A DNA stretch of 64,000 nucleotides from Cymbidium sinense. Its lineage: Eukaryota > Streptophyta > Magnoliopsida > Asparagales > Orchidaceae. Where the stretch lies: positions 87,870,114 to 87,934,113 of the forward strand of contig CM038228.1 in NCBI GenBank assembly GCA_021442155.1, read 5' to 3'. Below the pieces are notes generated by a model that was given only the letters and a program-made list of their open reading frames with translations, was not told the DNA's origin and ran no database searches. Numbering within the stretch: the first letter of the stretch is position 1; the number at the start of each line of letters is the position of its first letter. The translations under genes were made by a program, and so were the position numbers. This document shows positions 1-13,330 of the stretch, piece after piece.

Positions 1-4
1 CTAA

Positions 5-672
5 ATGGGAAAATTACTTGATTTCCTTCCCTCACTTTATGTCCCATTTTACAAATTGGGAAGAACGTCATCGATCAATTCTTCCTTCGATTTTCTCACA
101 CTTTTCATCTTTTATTTCGGAATGAGAAGAACATCGTCAACAGGCGAATTCTTCCAATGGTTTTCGGTGTCGCTCTCCTTTCCTTACATTCCCAACCGCA
201 TACCTAACCCAATTCCTTTACCGAGCCTTGCAGCGCACTGAATAATATGTCAGAACTTGTGGGATTTGTGAATGTGAATGTATATGTACATGTTTGTGTT
301 GCTTTGCAGGTTTGAAGATCTTGCGACGAGATGAAAAACAGGTTGTGGTGTCACAAGACATCGCTCTCTCATTCAATAGAGCGTGCAGTAAAGCCACTTA
401 GATGTCCATAGATGAAATGCTGCCAAAATTTTGTCTAATTTCTAGACTTATAAAAAAAATTGAGGAGTAATATATATATATTGTATATGCTTTCTTTTAG
501 GTTTAAAGGCCGTCGTCTCCAGTACGAGATGATGCGTGTCATGAAGACACCACTGCCACTTCAAGCATCGAGCAAAAATAAAATACCCGATCAGCCACCG
601 GATGAACCCTGGAAGGTCCAAAATTTTGTCAAATCTTTTGACTTAAAAAAAAGGGAGGGTAAAACTAGCTGA
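5..672 (+). other. Possible exon remnants of an unrecognised gene
   Basis: Three short open stretches lie on the plus strand. The first is 5-241 (78 codons, no recognisable domain). The second follows a TTTGCAG acceptor-like site at about 303-309 and stays open for about 30 codons (contains LKILRRDEKQVVVSQD). The third follows a TTTTAG site ending at 500 and runs in one frame from 502 to 672 (contains FKGRRLQYEMMRVMKT and ends in a lysine-rich tail). I do not recognise a family. They may be exons of one gene that begins left of the window, or chance open frames. No promoter or polyadenylation signal ties them together. Confidence 0.2.
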
Positions 673-1354
673 CTTAGGAGCGCTAAGTAGGAAAATCTAC
701 ATTTAATTTTATAGCATTAAATGAAAAAGGGAGTCTTTAAAGGAAAATTTGAAAAGAATATAATATTCATTTAAAATATAAGTGAAATTTGGGAGGTTAA
801 TATTAAACTTATAAACTTTGGGAGGCTAATACTAAACTCACAAACTCTAATTGCAATCTTGACTTAAATTGAAGTGGAAAAGTGAGTTCCCTTTCAAATT
901 TCTTAAAATTAAGCAAGCTTTAATTAGAATTTGGGGTTCTAATGCCAAATTCACAACAAACTTAAAATAAACTCAAAATCTAAGGATAAATTAAAATTGA
1001 GTTTAATAACTCTTATGAATGAGGTGATTGCTAGCTAATAAGCATAAGTGGCTAAAGCAACTAACATTGAAATTGGCAAAACTTATCAAATATGTAAATT
1101 GAGCATAATCAAGTTGGGAAAATTACAAAACTCAAGTAAACTAAGTGCCGATGGTGCTAAACTACAATCTAAATCAAAATGCCTTCTTCACCAATCTCTT
1201 CATACAAGCAGAAGGCGATACTAAATCAAAATCTATAAAAAATGAAGGCAATAAATCAAAATCTACAAAATCATAGGGCTCCCGATAAAATTTCATTCTA
1301 ATTATGATTTTCAAAATCAATTATTTCATTAATTAGATAAAATTAGCTAAGCTA

Positions 1355-2760
1355 TAAATACCCGCATGTGCACATATCTTTGAATGCTTAAATTGAAGAG
1401 AATCGCCGACTTCCCGGTTAGTCTGGTGGTCGGGTTTACAAAACCTAAAACTTATAATAAGAGTTTCAAAAGTAGATCTAATCCTCTGTTAGTAACTAAA
1501 CAAAGTTGACAAGATCTAGTGTTTTTAAACATATTCAAATTATTCAAACATAAAATTACCTAAAATTACTATACACCGCGATGTGCACACTATCTTTGAA
1601 TGCTTAAATTCAAGTGTTTGAGGATGCTTCGCAGGCAGCTTCTCGGTTTAGTCTTATGACTGGGTCCGAGTTAACAAAACCTAAAAACTTATAATAAGAG
1701 GTTCAAATCAGTGAAATATCGATAAGGCGATTACGTCTAGATCTAATCTTCATTGGTAGCTAAAAGAGTTGATAGGATCTCTTAAACACATTCAAATGTG
1801 ATTCTATTTTCAAATCAAATTAACTCAAATTTTAATCTATAAAAAACTATTCAAATGAAACTTTATCATTAAAAACTTAAATCAAAATCAATCTATCAAC
1901 CTTCCGTAATTATTTGTCGGAGGTGATAAATTAACTCTTCTAGCAAAGAGCCAATGTTAAATCAAGTGTTCTACTATGTTCACTCTCAATCTCTTGCCGG
2001 TAAAGGCGTCGCATCCCTCACGGGTGGTTTGAGTCCCACTCCATTATATTACGATCATGGCCGTATGCTTATAATGGCTCTACCCTTTGAGTTGTGAATC
2101 ATGGTATACTCAGCAATAACCTCACCATTTGACGGTTATCTCCTTAGATAAATAATTAATCTATATACGCATGGGCTCACCTATCAATGCTTAAATTCAA
2201 ATTGTGAGGATGCTTCATGGGTTGCTTCCCATTTAGTCTTTGGGTGGGTTTAAACCTAAAAATCTATAATAAGAGTTTCAAATTAATGAAATATTTGAGA
2301 AACTGATTCTGTCAAGTGACAGTAGATCTAGTCCTCTATTAGCAGCTAAACAGAGTTGGCAGGATCTAAATCTCTTCAACATATTCAAATCAATCAATTT
2401 TTCTAATCAAATTAATTTTCAAATATCAATCCAAAACTATTCAAATGAAACTCTATCATTAAAAACTTAAACCAAACTCAATCTATCTTTTCTTACAATT
2501 TTTGTGTGACAAATTAAGAAAACTCTAGCTTCGCAAAGGAATAATCAAATCAAGTATTTTACAATGTTCACTCTCAATCAATCTGCGATGGGGCTGTTCT
2601 CTGATCTGGCGGCCGAGGCTCCTAGCTTATGACAGTCCTCGACGGTGGTTTGGCTAGGCTCCATTATATTATGATCACGTAGTAGCGTATGCTCCAATGG
2701 CTCGTCTATGAGTTATGAATCATAGGGTATACTTGATAGGACAAACAACCCTCTACTAAG
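1355..2760. repeat. Tandem repeat with a ~0.6-kb unit, about 2.3 copies
   Basis: The landmark TGCTTAAATT recurs at 1385, 1601 and 2188, and CCATTATATT recurs at 2041 and 2661, giving a period of about 590-620 bp. Each full unit runs through a segment ending in TATAATAAGAG(T/G)TTCAAA, then a TAGATCTA...AGTTGACAGGATCT-like part, then a GTTCACTCTCAAT part. The first copy (1355-1571) lacks the second half. Copies are clearly diverged, with many small indels. No open frame spans a unit. It may be a satellite fragment or the tandem part of a retroelement; neither is proven. Confidence 0.6.
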
Positions 2761-3195
2761 GTAGACTTAAGCTTGTCTCCACCACCACACAGTCAAAGAT
2801 TTCTTGACGACGTAACCCATGTGTACGATGAGGATCCTTCACGTTGTCAACTACCTCCTCATTAAGTAGGACCAGGACCCACCGGATGAGAACCATGGGA
2901 TCTAGATCGGGCACGTCATCATTCCTCCAACCATCCGGTTTAAGTTGAAATGATATATTTCATAATCTAAATTTTGAAACTCTACATGCTGCTACTATAC
3001 GCTACGCTTTAAGCGATCTAATGACTAGCCTTAATCGAAAGTTCTCTCTCATTTACCAGGAGGGGTAATTAACTATAGGGGCTTGCTTTAGAAACCTGGA
3101 ACCGATATAAAGTTCTCACCAAATGAGAACGAAATCTCTGGTAGTGTCTTATACTATCTGCCTTTTGAAAATTACACCGACACTTAAAACCACTC
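2761..3195. other. Spacer without a recognised gene
   Basis: Moderately GC-richer sequence between the 0.6-kb tandem repeat and the RTE LINE remnant. It contains a small plus-strand open frame starting at 3123 that runs into the antisense of the LINE. Nothing in it is assignable to a gene family or RNA gene. Confidence 0.4.
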
Positions 3196-5998
3196 TTTTC
3201 ACTGAAAAGGTCGGTGGCAAATTTTTGGAGCCCACAGCATCCTCATCTCTACAACACTTAACTTGGTCTTTTGCTTCTCTTTTATTGACCAACATTCTGC
3301 ACCATAAATCATCGCAGGTCTTACCACCATCTTATAAAATTTTTCCTTAAGCCTAAGCGATAGTTTTCTATCACACAACCGACCAAATGTATTCCTCCAC
3401 TTCAACCATCCCACTTGAATTCTACTAATAACATCTCTATTTATTTCACCTTCATTTTGAACAATATAGCATAGATATCTGAATCACTCACTCTTTTTAA
3501 TGACTTGGTCACTCAATGTCACAACACCACTAGAACTTCTACAACTAAAATTACACTCAATAGATTCAGTTTTAGATCTACTCAAACGAAAACCTTTAAA
3601 CTCTAAGGTTGACCTCCATAATTCAAGTTTCTCTTGGACTCCTTCTCTAGTCTTATTAACAAGAAGAATGTCATAAGAAAAAAGAATACACTAAGGTACA
3701 TCTTCTTGTAAATGCCTAGTAAGAATATCTATAACTAAAGCAAAAAAGATAAGGGCTTAAAGCCAATCCTTGATGTAATCCAATGAAATAGAAAATATTT
3801 TGTCAATCCTCCTTGTGTTTGGACTGAAGTAACAACTCTAATATACATCGATCGACATGAATATATCCAATATTAACTCCTTTCTTTTCTAAAACTCTCC
3901 AAAGAACATCTCTTGAAACTTTATCATAAACTTTCTCTAAATCAACAAATATCATATGTAGATCCTCTTTTTTTTTCTCTATTCTTCTCAATCAAACCTC
4001 TCAACAAATGTATAGCATCCATAGTAAATCTACTTGACATGAAACTAATCTGATTTTAAGAAATTTTTGTATCACATCGTAACCTATGCTCAATTACTCT
4101 CTCTCCCACAATTTTAATGCATGACACAATAACTTAATTCCTCTATAATTTGCACACTCTTGGGCATCATCTTTATTCTTAAATATAAGAATCAACAAAT
4201 TCTTTTTGCACTCATCTAGCATCTTTTTAGTCTTTAAAATAACATTAAAAAGATTTATAAGTCAAGAAATTCTTTGATCTCCTAAACATTTTCACACTTT
4301 TATTGGAATATCATCATATCATACTGTTTTTTCACACTTCATTTTCTTTAAAGCTCTCCAACTTCAAATTTACTAATTCAACGATAAAAATAAATTTTTT
4401 TATTTTTGTTTAGGGTATGAAGGTTGTTAAAATTAATCTTATTTTTAGATCTTTCATTGAAAAGTTTATCAAAATACCTCATCCATCTATTTTCAATATC
4501 TTCTTCTAAGAATAGTACTTTATGATTTTCATTCTTAATACACCTTACTTGAACTAGATTTTTACTTTTCTTATCGCTTTGATTGACTAGTTTATACATA
4601 CATCTTTCACCTTCTTTGATACCCAATCTATTGTATAAATCACTAAAAGCTAAATTTTTTTGCATCATATATTGCTTTCTTAGAATCTCTACGGCTACTT
4701 TATATCTTTCCCAATTATCCTAGTTTTTACATCTAAACCAACTTTTATAATAATGTTTTTTTAATTCTAATCATTGTTTTACACATTTTGATTCTACCAC
4801 CAATTATTTTTATTAAAAGATGCTTTCCCTTTTGATTCTCCAAGCACATTTTTTACAAATTGCTTAATTTCACTTGTTACTTTTTCCCATATAATATTAA
4901 CTTCCTTATGAACATATCAAATTCTAAGCTCTTGTAGATTACTCTTAAAAATATTTTTATTAATATTCTTTAAGTGATCCTATTTAATCTTAAGACAATA
5001 ATTTGATTTACTTTTAATCTTCTAATTCTTTATCTTAAAATCTAAAACTAACAGTCAATGCTGGGTACTTAAACTTTCACTCGGAATGACCTTACAATCT
5101 TTATAATCTAAATAATATATTTTTCTTATCAGAAAATAATCAATCTGTGTTTTACTAGATCCATTTTTAGAATTATTAATATGCCCGTCTCTTTTCTTAA
5201 ATAAACTATTAGTAACTTCAAAATCATAGGCTAAAGAAAATTTTATTATAGTCACTCTAAATCCATAGCCACCATGAATACTTTTAAAATCTTCTACCAC
5301 CCTACCAATATTTTCATTTAAACCTCCTCCAATAAATACATTTTCTTCAATAGATATATTTTGTATTAATCCCTCTAAGTCATTCTAAAATTTTTATTTT
5401 GAGCCTACATCTAAATCTACATGAGGAGCATAAATACTTATAACATTGATAATCTTAGTATCGACAATAATTTTTAAAGCTATAATTCTATCTCCAATCA
5501 TATTAATATTTATAACATTATTCTTCAATCTTTTTTCTATAATCACACCTATGTCATTTCTAATTCAACTTCTATTTGAATACTAAAGTTTAAAACATAA
5601 ACTATCAATCTCCTCGGCCTTCTCCCCAACCCATTTAGTTTCTTGAATATATAAAATATTTATCTTCCTATGAACCATAATATAAATTAATTTCATTAAT
5701 TTACCTATAAGAGTACCTATATTCTAAGTTACTAACATAATTCTAGTTTCATGGATTAACTTGTTTGCCCCCATCCGTCCATAATGTGGAAACCCTTGCT
5801 TATTTAATGCTACGCCAGAGTTGATGCTGACCACTTTTTTTTTGAAGTCATACAATCGTTGCTTGGAGCCTAACATTAACACAATGTTTTAAATGATTCA
5901 TGTCATGATTATTTTGACAAATTTTATGTTGGTTGTCAACTGTCTATCGTAACTCTCCACTTTTCGCATCCGGGACTTAGGAGTCGGCAAAGGCTGTT
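3196..5998 (-). mobile_element. RTE-type non-LTR retrotransposon remnant (endonuclease + reverse transcriptase)
   Basis: Read on the minus strand, the order is endonuclease then reverse transcriptase. Near 5580-5720 lie motifs like INILYIQETKWVGEKA. Endonuclease sequence is open at 5300-5055, including KTQIDYFLIRK and DCKVIPSESLSTQH. A linker or early RT piece is open at 4668-4378 (NRWMRYFDKLFNE). RT sequence lies at 3991-3803 (LHMIFVDLEKVYDKV) and its carboxyl end at 3414-3199 (GWLKWRNTFGRLCDRK, ECW). These are hallmarks of the plant RTE clade. Many stops and frameshifts separate the pieces, so no protein can be made. The 5' end abuts HPt-0 intron sequence at about 6000. The 3' end is lost at about 3200, before the expected tail. 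Nothing shows current activity. Confidence 0.85.
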
Positions 5999-6285
5999 CT
6001 ATGTAATCAAAATTCAGTGAATTCAAATATTTAACAGAATAAACTAAATTATATTGTGATTCAATTTAGTTTGGTTCTACTTATTATTTTTGTTAGTTCA
6101 ATTTAATTCAATTCAATTGATTTAACAAGTATGCTATTACTTCATAAGAATCAATCGAATATATACCTCTGATTTTTAATACAATATTTTACTTATTGAG
6201 GTTATTTACTTGAAATCAATTTTTTTTTCTTAAGATTTGATCACTGCCACCTTCATAGTAATTTGTCTAATTGTGTATATTGCAG

Positions 6286-6529
6286 TGTTGGATGTCCTAC
6301 AATTACTAGGGCCTGCAACAAGTTGAAAGCCTTCTCTGGGGCTTGTAACAAGACAGGGTACGTAATTAGGCTTTTAATGAATCAAGATTATCCTAATTTT
6401 GATTTAAGATTGGCTCGGAGTCATTAATATGATTTAAAATCGAGCAAAATTTAATCATAGTTTAGCTTAATTTGATTTTGATTCAATCCAAATTAATAGT
6501 TAGTTAACTTCAATTGAAACAAAAAACTA

Positions 6530-6603
<74 letters not shown>

Positions 6604-7367
6604 TATGAATTTTATTTACGCACATTTCAGATTAATACTTGATATACTGACTGCTAATTGGAATTAACTCATGTAATAAGCACATTCTTTAATATTGATA
6701 ATTTAAATTTATAAAAAAAAATTAAGAATAATATTATAAAACGAAGCTTAGTATATTGTCAGTGTTAAATCCTTAATTATGTTCTCTTTTAGGGTGTTAA
6801 GAATAGTAAAAAATATTTAATTTCATTTTTTTTAATGTGTATTTTATAGATGTATTGACGGTCTTCCTATTGTCAAGTTTGAATTCTACCGCATGAAGGC
6901 AAAACTTAAACACATTGCTAAGGTATTTTGAATATTTATTAATTCGTTCAGTTGAATATTTAATTGAACTTCTCGAATTACATATAAATGTAATATAGGT
7001 CTGTATATTTCATATAAATATTTAAAAAATATTTTTTTTCAACAATACTATAAATCTATTCAATTATTGATTTTAATTTTATGTTTATGAATGGTTGATA
7101 AAAATATCTTCAAAATTAATATAAATATTTTCATTATATTTGAATTAAATTAAAAATAAATTAAATCAGCAACATTATGTTCATATCTCCAATATTTGTT
7201 CATTAATTTTTGTTATCAAATTAATTAATTGTGTGCTTCTGTTCTCAGTTTGCTGATCAGACAAAATCATACTTTTTGTGCAGCTATATGAGATGATTAA
7301 TTCTTGCAAACAGGCAAAGGAAAAGAAAGAGAGTAATAGCAGTTCTTCAGAGCTTTCTCAACAGTAA
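6286..7367 (+). pseudogene. HPt-0: last three exons of a histidine phosphotransfer (AHP-like) gene
   Basis: Three exons with good splice sites and compatible phases are seen: 6286-6357 (acceptor TTGCAG, donor GTACGT), 6850-6922 (acceptor TATAG, donor GTATTT) and 7284-7367, ending in TAA at 7365. They encode VGCPTITRACNKLKAF, then CIDGLPIVKFEFYRMKAKL, then a Glu/Lys/Ser-rich tail. This fits the carboxyl half of plant HPt proteins, which pass phosphate from cytokinin receptor kinases to response regulators and typically have six exons. The exons with the phosphoacceptor His are absent upstream: homology to the other HPt copies begins near 6005, where the RTE LINE ends. These exons are uninterrupted by stops, unlike their counterparts in unit B. 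It may be a truncated relic, or the 3' end of a rearranged gene. Confidence 0.7.
6530..6600. repeat. (GT)n(TA)n microsatellite in an HPt-0 intron
   Basis: About 8 GT units are followed by an uninterrupted AT/TA run to 6600, inside the intron between the HPt-0 exons at 6286-6357 and 6850-6922. A (TA)n tract sits at the matching intron position in both other HPt copies. Confidence 0.95.
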
Positions 7368-7527
7368 AAACAGATATTCTATAATTTTACATGAACCCTA
7401 AAAACAGGTTTAGGCTATTAAGTGTTTTATTTCATAAGAGTTACAACAGTATCTCTTTGTTCTTCTTTTTTGCCATCAAATGTATTTAAGGGCGAAATAT
7501 ATCTTCAACTATTGTGGCATGAAAATC

Positions 7528-7544
7528 TATATAATTATAGAGAT
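7528..7544. other. Empty target site matching the L1 LINE insertion in the paralogous flank
   Basis: TATATAATTATAGAGAT occurs once here, about 160 bp after the HPt-0 stop. The same 17 bases occur on both sides of the LINE at 55596-62906. Flanking sequence matches on both sides (left part with 55420-55578, right part with 62924-63115), so this is the pre-insertion arrangement. Confidence 0.85.
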
Positions 7545-7716
7545 ATCAACATACATTCCTGTATGGAGCAACAAAATATTGTGTTTGCATAATTTTATAT
7601 ATTTCAACAAAATTAATGAGTACCAATTAGTTCAGTTGATAAGGGACTTGAAAGTTGTTACTAATATCTTGTCTTTAAATCTCCTCTATATCATAATAAA
7701 GTTTCACTTTATAGAT

Positions 7717-7720
<4 letters not shown>

Positions 7721-7793
<73 letters not shown>
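7721..7793. repeat. (TA)n microsatellite
   Basis: A near-perfect AT dinucleotide run of about 73 bp. It marks the point where homology to the 62907-63115 flank stops. Confidence 0.95.
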
Positions 7794-7795
<2 letters not shown>

Positions 7796-7847
7796 CGATT
7801 AATAATTAATGCTCACAAACATAAATTTTGTTCTTTTCCCCACTTTT

Positions 7848-8200
7848 TGCATTTACATATCACATATTTTTTTTATATATTTACACTTCAAACACCTAAA
7901 CTTTGATGTTTGCATACATAACATTCAAATCCTTAAAATCACATTAAAATTATCACTATTATTATCTTGTTAAAAGTGAACGTAAAGTATTAAAAGTATA
8001 AATAATAAAGTTCAGTTGTTAGCTATATAGATATATAAGAACATATACATATCATTTAGTTCTTATGCATTTACATACATACCACATAACTCCTATATAT
8101 TTGGACATCTAGTACCTAAACTATGTATTTTCATGCATAACATTCAAATCCTTAACATCATTTTAAAAATATGGCTATTATTATGTTTTAAAATTGAATA
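7848..8200. repeat. Imperfect tandem duplication, ~220-bp period
   Basis: Two diverged copies share the core CATAACATTCAAATCCTTAA (at about 7918 and 8137), preceded in each by a CTAAACT-ATGTTTGCAT/TTTTCATGCA stretch. No coding potential is seen. Confidence 0.6.
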
Positions 8201-8476
8201 CATATTTTCATGAATAAATAAATTTTTAGAAATGTTAATATCTAATTTTATATGTTGGACATGTGAATACATAAAAATGATGTGGTATGTATGTAATTTT
8301 TTTCTATAAATATTCTTATGAGTTTTTAATTGGCATGGTTTATAAGAGAGTATGAGATTGGTGATCTAGCAATATGAAAAAAAGTATTGTTGATAGAAGA
8401 AAAACAAGGAACAAAAAAAAATTTGTTTTTTTTTGTTGCCACTAAACTTTATTATTTTTATGTGTTTTTTAGTTAT

Positions 8477-10710
8477 ATGCTTGTATTGGAGCTAAATAGT
8501 GTGTATGAAAGAAAAAAAAAAAATATAATGTAGTCCTTTAAAATTCTCTAATCAGTTATATTATTTATTGCATATTTTTTTATGCTAGATAGCAAGAATA
8601 AGAAGAGAGACAACACGAAAAATATGGTACAATTATGTAGATGAAGTATGAATGATAATAGTCCATATGCATGTAATTCTTACTTGATTAATTATTTGGT
8701 TTTAAAAGTGGAATTCAATGAGCGATAGGTTATGATTCATGTGCAAACACTAGCAATATAGCCTATGTGCTTGCCATCATTGAAGGTTTTAGGGCAACAT
8801 TATTGTTGATGAAGTTTGGGAAGTAATTTTTATCAAAGATTAATATACACAAATTAATCTCTTAGATATAATCTAGTCTAACTTGATAAATTAGATGTCA
8901 TGGGCATTGCATTGCATTTGGGAATTTGTATATTGGTATTAAAAGAAAATCATTTGGAATCTTAAAAGTATATATATTTTTATCTATATTATGATGGTGC
9001 TGATTGTGGGTTAGGTAGCATTAGAGGTAGCAATGGTAGAGCCATAAAATATTTTCTAGTGGGGATAAAAATTAACTTTTTTTTCAAAAAAAAAAATTCT
9101 TAACTCGTTTCATGATTGAAATTAGCAATTTTAAAAATTTTAATTAAAAAATATTAGAAATTAAAAATATAAAATTCATAATTATTCATAAATGCATAAT
9201 TTATAGCATCTAAATTTCATATTCTAAAAGTGTTAAATGATCACATTATTATCGATGTTATTTGATGTTTCATTCTTAATATAAGTGACTAAATTATCAT
9301 CAATTAATTGATCTTTAATTATAATTTGTAATTGATTTTTATAATAATCAGAGAATAGAATGCTCATTTAACATTTGATATAGCAACAAGAAAACTAGTA
9401 CTAGTTTTAATGGTTTGAAAATAAGAGAGTATAAAATAGATCTTCCTGGTCTGAGTGATTGCTCTGCAAAGCATTTAATATTTTTTTAGAGATGAAAGTT
9501 GTACATCAAATTACATATTCATAATATAAGTTTCTAATTGATTATAAAAAATCATTAAACTTATTAAAATGAAATCATTTGGATAGACATGTGTTACCCT
9601 AATTAACATATTTTTATTGAATATATGCATTAAATGAATTATGTAGATTTAAACATATCATAAATAAAAATAAGTTCATATTTTCTTTCATAAAATGATT
9701 ATTCAACTCTTAAAGTTGTATAATAATAATTGTGTAGAATATTTCAACTCAAAAATAATATAAATTTGTTATGTCTTCAACTCTATAATAGGGACATCCA
9801 CAAGCCACTCACTTATTATTAATTAAAAATAATTAACTCTTATTGATTAAAAGTAAAAATAATTTATTAATAAAACTTTTCCTCTTATTATCTATCTTAT
9901 CTCATTTCTTATATTTGACCTAAATACTTATTATTCAAAAGATCTTGATTCTTTGTCTATAATGCTTTTGATAATTTAATAGTGATTTCAAGAATATCTT
10001 CATCAAATTAAGACAAAAAAGAAACTTAAAAGTTTAGAATTCCAATAATATGCATGATTCACATATTTGTTTAGAGATTATACTATCCTATATCACAATT
10101 TTAAGTACATTAATTATTGAGGAGAATATTAAGATAAATCTCATAAGTGACTCATAATGTGAACCTCAACGGATATCTCTAATATGTTTGAAAGTAATAT
10201 CTTAGTTAATCTTTGTCCTGTAATAAGTCCATTATTTTCTAATACTCTTAAGATCTTCTCTCATTGTTTTTTTAAGTTGTTTACAATTTTTACATGAAAT
10301 AACAACATCATTCACTAAATTTGAAAGTACATTAATAAAAAAATAAATTGATATGATTTTTTGTAACATATAACAAAGCTAAATGAAGCTGGTGCCAAAA
10401 ACAACGAATATAATGAGCTAACTTATTCTCATTAAAGAATGATGTATTCAACCCATTAATTAAACTCTATCCTCATATTATTAGCTATCCTTAGCCACAT
10501 AATCTTGAAATTGGTAAATTTATGTGGATGAATTTGTCCTTTTGAATGATAATAGTCCATATGAATGCAATTCTTACTTTGAGCATTCCATCATTGAATG
10601 TTTTATGGTGACATTATTGGCGATGAAGTTTGTCAAGTAATTTTACCTAAGATGAATATGCACAGATTAACCTCTTAGTTGTCATGAGCATTGCATCATG
10701 TTTGGGATTC

Positions 10711-10763
<53 letters not shown>

Positions 10764-12550
10764 CTTAAAATATATTTTATTTCTTTATTTATTTATATTA
10801 TGATGGAGATGATTGTGGGTAAGGTAGCATTAAAGGTAGCAATGTTGGAGCCAAAATAAATTTTTTAGATGGAGTACAAATTATTATTTTAAAATATCTA
10901 AACCTTTTTCATGACTAGCAATAGTAGTTTAAAATTTTTTTTACTTAGAAATAATTAAAATAAAAGATTTTATAATTATTAAAAAATTTTAATTTATAAC
11001 GTCTAGATTTTACATTCTAAAAATATTGAATAGTTACATTATTGTCGATTTTATCTATTGTTTTTTCTTATAAGTGACTAAAGTATAATTAATCTATTGA
11101 TCTCAAATCCTATATTATAGTTGATTTTTATAATAGCAAAGAATGCTTTCAAACATAATGTACAATGGCCAAAATTATTATTAGTTTTAATAAAATTTTA
11201 GAGATAAATGTTGCACATCAAATCGTATATTCATAATAAAAGCTTCTAATTGACTATCAAGAATTAGTAAATCTACTAAAATAAAATAATTTGAATAAAC
11301 ATGCGCAAACTTAATTAACATATTTTTATTGAATACACTGAATGAATTATTTAGATTTAAATATGTCACAAATAAAAGCATTTAAAGTTACATATTGATT
11401 GTGTAGAATATTTCAACTCAAAAATAATATAGATTTATTATGTCTTCAACTCAATTTTATGATAAGGATGTCCACAAGTCACTCACTTATTATTCATTGA
11501 AGGAAAAATTATTTATTAGTGACCACAAAATTTAAATGCTTTAGTAATTAAATATTTTTACTTGTTATCTATCATATCTCTTTAATATTTGAACTAAAGA
11601 CTTAATATTCACAAGATCTTGATTCTTGCTCTGTAATGCTTGTGATAATTCAACAATGATTCCAAGAATATATTCATCAATTAAGACAAAAGAGAACTCA
11701 AAAGTTTGGATTGATTCTAATAATGTGCTTACATCATATCTTTGTTTAGAGTTGTTAATTTTATTATTTTTTTTAGCAGTTTTAGCACAACACTATTTAT
11801 ATTTCTGTTATGGTCCACCAAAAAATTGTGAAAGTTTAAAAATTTTCTTAATTTTTAGATTTATCAGAACTCCCCTTAAAAATACTAGTCTTAAAAGAAA
11901 TCTCACACAATCAACTTAAGCATTTAGGTAAGATATTCAATTGTAATATTATCAAATTATTTTAAAAAAATATAAAGCTAATTTACCGACGTTATTTTTT
12001 TAAGATCTCACAATTTCAACGTATACTATTATAAGCATTTTTTAACCTACCAACATGAAGTTCAAATCTATCTGATTTTTTTTTTCAATTTAAAATTTTC
12101 TTGCTATTATACACCTCTTCGTCCTCTTTTTATCAATCTTTTTATTTTTAAAATCTAACATCATATACAATATGTTTTATCTCAATAAACACCATACTCT
12201 AATCAATAAAATATTTATCAAACTAATTGGGATTAATTTGTCTATCTTTGCTTTTAAATTTACTTTTAAAAAATTAAGTCACTAGATAGGCCTCTCTATA
12301 AATATATTTGTTAAACTTGGTCTTGAATATTTAGATGATACTCACAGATTAAAATGTGTAATCCATGATTTATTGAAAGATTTTGGAAATCTATTTCTAT
12401 AACTTTTAATGACACAATCTTCACATGATATTTTCTTATATTTTTCTATTCACTGTTCTCAGTTGTCTCTTTTATATTTGGTAATAACTTCAATCTTGAT
12501 TTTTTTAAAATCTCTTCACCATTAGATCTTAATCATAAATAATGCAATCA
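8477..12550. repeat. Unit A AT-rich modules M1 (8477-~10500) and M2 (~10530-12550)
   Basis: M2 repeats M1 at moderate divergence: GAATGATAATAGTCCATATG occurs at about 8651 and 10543, and both contain TATTATGATGG(T/A)G-TGATTGTGGGT, a GTCTTCAACTC stretch and a CACAAGCCACTCACTTATTA-like stretch. M2 continues to 12550 with a part absent from M1 but present in M3. Short minus-strand open frames (11187-11381, for example) have no recognised domain. The modules may be remains of one ~3-kb gene or element with differential deletions. The M2 tail resembles, only weakly, a plus-strand frame in unit B that reads like ...RLECVIHDLMKDF. Family unknown. Confidence 0.7.
10717..10761. repeat. (TA)n microsatellite in M2, unit A
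   Basis: Alternating AT run inside module M2. The unit B counterpart is at 34647-34683, with a different length. Confidence 0.95.
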
Positions 12551-12599
12551 CAGCAATACTAGCAATAATAAGTAATAACAAGAGAATAAATATTGCTAT

Positions 12600-13330
12600 A
12601 GTATGTTGACCTTCACATATACTACGCTAAGCGATCGAGTTTATAAGGTGAATTGATTGAATCTTTTCTAGATATCTCAGGCAGATCGCCAAATATTGCC
12701 ATCGTCAAATGCCTCCGATGTGACGGACTTTGTCCGTTGAATATCAAAAGCGATCAAAATATAAATATTGCATCAAAATTAGATCAAGCAATCGCTCAAT
12801 CGCTATCATAAGTCGAGTATATCAAGCGACCTCTGTTTTAAAATTTATTGTTCTGTTAGCTTCGAAACATGAAAATCTATCAAGTAAGACTATTCACACT
12901 CAATTTAGACGAGTCAGTGCAAATGTCGAAGGATCAGAAGTAACAGCACGTAAATCGATGCTAAAATACACTGGACGTCACCAAAATCAATCCAAATGAC
13001 CTCTGATCGATCAACGGACTTTTTCGTGTTAAAACACCAAAACTAATACAAATATTTCACGATAATCAACCGAACAAGATCAACGATCGAAATCATCAAC
13101 GCCCTACATGTCGAGGGTCGAAGCGACTTAAACCAAATGACCGTTTGTAATTGATTGTGGCGTTAGTTTTGAAACGTCAATCTATCAAATAGAATTTGTT
13201 TGCACTCAATTTGAACAAATTTGTGCAAAAATCGAGCAGTCGGAAATAATAATGCGTATTTTGAGCTGGAATTGACCCAATTTGACACCGATTTGAACCA
13301 AACAACCTCCGATCGTGAAATGGATCACGT
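12600..13330. repeat. Degenerate ~300-bp tandem repeat, CG-containing, unit A
   Basis: The phrase CCAAATGACCTCYGATCG recurs about every 300 bp (near 12990 and 13310, with an earlier degraded copy near 12690), each time followed by a CGGACTTT or GGATCACG part. The phrase GAAA-TCTATCAA-TA-GACT-TT-CACTCAATTT recurs as well. The block is far richer in CG than its surroundings and differs from unit B (36545-37330) by many multi-base indels. No open frame is conserved between the units. Confidence 0.6.

Noticed and set aside
1355..2760. Endogenous pararetrovirus or CRISPR-like array
   Set aside because: No viral coding motifs. The repeat unit is ~600 bp without short spaced repeats, and the genome is plainly eukaryotic.
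7480..7794. 104-codon plus-strand frame ending in a long Tyr-Ile run
   Set aside because: The carboxyl half is translation of a (TA)n microsatellite and the rest is HPt 3' flank. No start context or homologue.
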